A stretch of DNA of 64,000 bases from assembly GCA_034509425.1 (NCBI GenBank), contig JAVTVJ010000050.1, positions 186,001-250,000 on the forward strand. Direction: 5' to 3'. Positions within the stretch are counted from its first letter, which is position 1, and every line of letters starts with the position of its first letter. Position numbers and translations under genes: made by a program. This document shows, piece by piece, positions 60,700 to 64,000 of the stretch. The notes beneath the pieces are model-generated. The model ran no database searches. It was given only the letters and a program-made list of their open reading frames with translations, and was not told where the DNA came from. This DNA comes from Eopsaltria australis (taxonomy: Eukaryota > Chordata > Aves > Passeriformes > Petroicidae).

Positions 60700-61145
60700 A
60701 CTCGCACTTCTGGTTTTGTTAGTGCCATTATGAAGAGTTATGAATATTTATGCCCATTTCCACCATTCGTCCCCCGGTCTGCACAGGGCACAGGTTGTTT
60801 CAGCAGCTGAAACATTTCATTAGCATCTGACAGCTGCTGAAAGAGCTTGTTGGGAACAAATAGGTGGTGCCGGGCATTGTGGAGCCGGCAGGTGATCACG
60901 GCATCATTACGAGCTGCATCTTCCTCAGCAGCTGCACGGACAAGGAGGGCTCTCGGTGCACTGCTCAGCCCTGCCTGGTGCAGGGGAGATTTAATTATCA
61001 CCACCACATAATGGGCAGTTTGTGGAAGGCGAGGACCTGACAGGAACAGAGAGTGGGCAAGCACAGGGCAGTAATTACCCTGCAAATCGGGGCACAGCTC
61101 TGGCTGGAGCAGCAGCTGCTGCCGCCCATCAGCATCCCCACACAC
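60700..61145. promoter_or_regulatory. E-box-bearing, CpG-retaining segment (candidate enhancer)
   Basis: Four CAGCTG E-boxes lie at 60804-60809, 60831-60836, 60929-60934 and 61113-61118. Between them the sequence is unique and keeps scattered CpGs (GCCGGGCATT, GAGCCGGCAGG, GATCACGGCATC, TTACGAGC), unlike the flanks. CAGCTG is bound by MyoD/Tal-type bHLH factors. The minus strand is open for 135 codons here (60738-61145), but without a recognised domain. Enhancer function is inference. Confidence 0.3.
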
Positions 61146-61149
61146 AGCA

Positions 61150-64000
61150 TATGTTCAAGTGGAACTCGAAAACAAGGCAGCAGAACGGTGTTTGCAGAGC
61201 CACAGGATGCTTGGGATGGGGTGAGGGGGGTGTGTGCTCCGGGAGGAAACTGGGATTTTCATAGGGAAAATGTGGGAGCAGAGAGAAGATGCCCAGCACA
61301 CAGGGCATGGGCAGACACTGAGACGAGCCAGAGAGGAAAATAATATTCCTTGGCCTTCAACCTTGCAGCATCCTCTGCTCCAAGAGCTGCTTCGTGGTTT
61401 GATTCTCAGGCAGGGAGAGTGGGATGAGCCAAGGAATTGTAATTTTGCTCAGAGGAACAAGGAGATGAACCTCATGCCCTGGGCAGGCGAAGTCTATGAT
61501 TTTCCACCCCAAGGACAGCCAGGGGAAGGTGAACAAAGTCCTGCTCATGTTTAACCCCTCCAGGTGGAACAGGCTGCACACACAGCAAGCAAAAGATGCT
61601 GCTCAATTTTTGTTCAAGCCATGGCATTTTGCTTTGTCAAAAACATAATGAAAGCACATGTTGGGGTGGACAAATGCAACAGAAGAGAGCACAAGACAAT
61701 TCTGAGATGCTGGAAATGCCTGTCTTCACACCCCACTAATGAACACAATTATTCCACTCAAGGCAATTACATAAGTTATTTAAGAAATAATTATGTAAAA
61801 GCAGGAAATGTCAACGTGCACATTACTGCCTTTCAAACCATTTTCTTGGCAACCAACCCATCTGTTCTACCTCAATCTCTCTTCCAAAAGAGAATTAATG
61901 TTCATCTTCAACAGCTTCACATTTGAGGAAGTTTTGAAATGACTTTACCTACACAGCATCACTTTCCTTGTGACGCCGTTGCTTTCACCACACTTGCATT
62001 CTTTTTTTTTTGCTTCTAACTCTGTGTGAATGATCACCATTGTAAACACACTTATGCACCCGTTTTCAAAAGAAAAAAAAAGGCCACACTCAATAGCAAC
62101 ATAAATTTGGGTTGTAAATTACCACGCAGCACAGCCACGTTATAAACAATGCTGTCCATGTACAGCTCCCCTGCCTTTGATCCCCAGCCAGAATTAGACC
62201 TTTTCAACGTTTTCTTATTAAGGATAAATTAGAAAACAAATCAAGCATGCTCAAGTGAGAGGGCCTTGATGGGAACAGTGTCCAGGTGTCAGGGTTTCTG
62301 TGATGTTGATAGAGCCTTTTAAATATTGCAGCTTTTTCTCTGGACACATATAGAGACTCAGAATCCTCATTTTTAGTAAAAACATCATTCCTGGATATTG
62401 TCCACCTAAGGAGAGACTCACACCTTTGGATTTTGCCTGGGCTCACAAGAAGGGATGGCACAAGAGGTGACTGTGTGCGTGTGTTGTGTGTTGGGAGCTG
62501 CTTTTCAGTGTCGCATCTCCAGCTGGAAGGAAGAAGATGATCCTGGGGACAATCCAGGTGGATCCCATGGAGCAGCTGCCACCTCTGCCCTTGGAGAAAT
62601 ATTCCCAAGGTCTGAGGAAGCCAGGACAGAGCGAGGCACCCCTGGGCCAGGAGCTGTGGGAGCAGCAGGACCCTGTGCAGGCTCTGCTCCACCTCCCCAT
62701 GGCAGTTCAGCTTCTCCTGAGCACAGAGGGAATCTGGCCTTGCTCTCCCAGCAGAGTTTTTCCCATGTTCTCTGTACGTGCTTACTATTATAAGCACAAT
62801 CGTGGTGAATGTTTGTGCAAATAATTAGCTCTGAATCTTCCTGGTACTTTGTACATCTTTGATACTATTCTTAATTTCACTCGTATTTTTGGAAGCATAC
62901 CCCACTTTGCTGGAAGCAGATGCACAATTCACAAACCTGGAAGCCAACAAGAACAGCAAACACTGATGCTTAAAATCATCAGTGAAGAGCTGACCCCTGT
63001 TACCCAGTCCCAGGGCTCACGAAATGCTCAGTGCTGCATGTTTGTGCAATGTATTTTTAAAGCAGGCACTGTTTAAAAGATGCACAATTAATATTAACAA
63101 AGAGCTGTCGTTCTCTCTGCGAGGGGCTGGAACAAGTGCTGCCTCCTGCCTGGTGTGCAGTGACCTTTGGATGTATTTTTAGGCACTGTCCTATAAGTAA
63201 TGTGTCTTGCACAAATTACTTCTGCCCAGATATAAAGCAACATTAACCAGGGGAGGGAGAGAGCAACACAGGGGGGATTTTGTGTTTTCTAAAATCGGGA
63301 GAAACAGAAAAGTACCAGGTTTTAAAAGAGGATTTTTAAACTGAATTTTACAGGACCATGGGCCATGGGTAAGTGCATTCACAATGGATTAAAGTGTAAT
63401 GTGATTCTCCCGTTTGTAAGTAAAGAAGATTGCAGCAGTTTCTTGCAAAAAAACCCCAGAATTAATAGAATCAATTATATATTTAAATAGGAATGTTTGT
63501 GTCTCCCAGGGAGAACGGAGATTAATTTAGGTAACTACTCAAAATTTTCAATCTTTGTAAATTTAAACTAAAAACTAAAGTTAGAAGAAACCTGTGTGGA
63601 AAAATACTGTTGGAAGTCCCAGCCACAGGAAAAATCACACTGCACTATATTCTGTGGTATTTAAGTGGCTCACACAGTTATGTATCAATATATATCAATA
63701 ATGGCAAGGTCTAGGAAATTACAGGAAAGATTAGGGCAATATAAAGTTGTGAAGAAAATAAACTGTATTTAGCTGTCAACTAAAAAAAAAGAGTTCATCT
63801 GTGTAGTTATCCCACAGACAAAAATCTAATGTACCTGTTCCTACCCACTTACAATTAGAAAAATCAAGTTCAGAGATTAATCCTCAGCATCTGAAAGATG
63901 ACACATGATCTAAGTTGGCTTTTTAATTGATTTAGTCAAGATTTCTGAAAGAAAAAATAAGGGGGGGAATAAAAGTCAATACGAAATTACCTCTGATGCA
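61150..64000. other. Intergenic to window end, no gene supported
   Basis: Mixed then AT-rich sequence. No exon of PCK1 or CTCFL, which follow RBM38 in human, is recognised before the window ends. The 62204-62797 minus frame (197 codons) has no family resemblance and is treated as chance. Confidence 0.55.

Noticed and set aside
62204..62797. 197-codon minus-strand frame
   Set aside because: No recognised family; plus-strand frames of similar quality overlap it, as expected by chance.

Overview
The window reads as vertebrate, most probably avian, nuclear DNA. The one gene recognised with confidence is an orthologue of RBM38 (RNPC1, SEB4), an RRM-type RNA-binding protein, on the + strand. Its four coding exons, canonical GT/AG introns and 215-residue product all fit the vertebrate RBM38/RBM24 family, and the linker and tail residues choose RBM38 over RBM24. 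I infer a bird from the compact gene, the absence of recognisable mammalian Alu or L1 sequence, and the general look of the sequence; nothing here fixes the species. Human RBM38 lies at 20q13.31 between RAE1 and CTCFL/PCK1. No exon of those neighbours was recognised.

Layout: 1-5400 is an upstream flank with no supported gene. About 5420-6660 is a CpG island holding three GC boxes, a TATA-like element, a predicted start of transcription near 5905, a short GC-rich leader with two upstream AUGs, and coding exon 1 (6083-6250). Exon 2 is 6981-7104, exon 3 is 7719-7773, then comes an 11.4 kb intron, and terminal exon 4 begins at 19181 with its stop at 19479-19481. An A/U-rich 3' UTR of about 1.1 kb follows, ending near 20625 after two AATAAA signals. 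From there to 64000 there are some 43 kb with no convincing protein-coding gene.

The downstream stretch is not featureless. It contains a second CpG-rich patch about 1 kb past RBM38; a 0.5 kb (GGAT)n microsatellite; a 17-bp minisatellite with a 68-bp higher-order period; smaller 9-bp and 31-bp tandem arrays; a cluster of GATA motifs near 46.3-46.5 kb; and an E-box-bearing, CpG-retaining segment near 60.7-61.1 kb. The last two are reasonable enhancer candidates. Two minus-strand open segments with acceptor-like left borders (23864-23996 and 57748-57981) are kept as weak candidate terminal exons.

Many long open frames are by-products of the GC-rich promoter or of stop-free tandem repeats and were rejected. 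No transposase, reverse transcriptase, viral gene, tRNA, rRNA or CRISPR array was recognised. I found nothing that looks like an undescribed multi-gene system. The observations most worth checking are regulatory and post-transcriptional: the overlapping upstream frame, an intron 2 hairpin next to an in-frame read-through stop, the GATA cluster, and the possible minus-strand exon.
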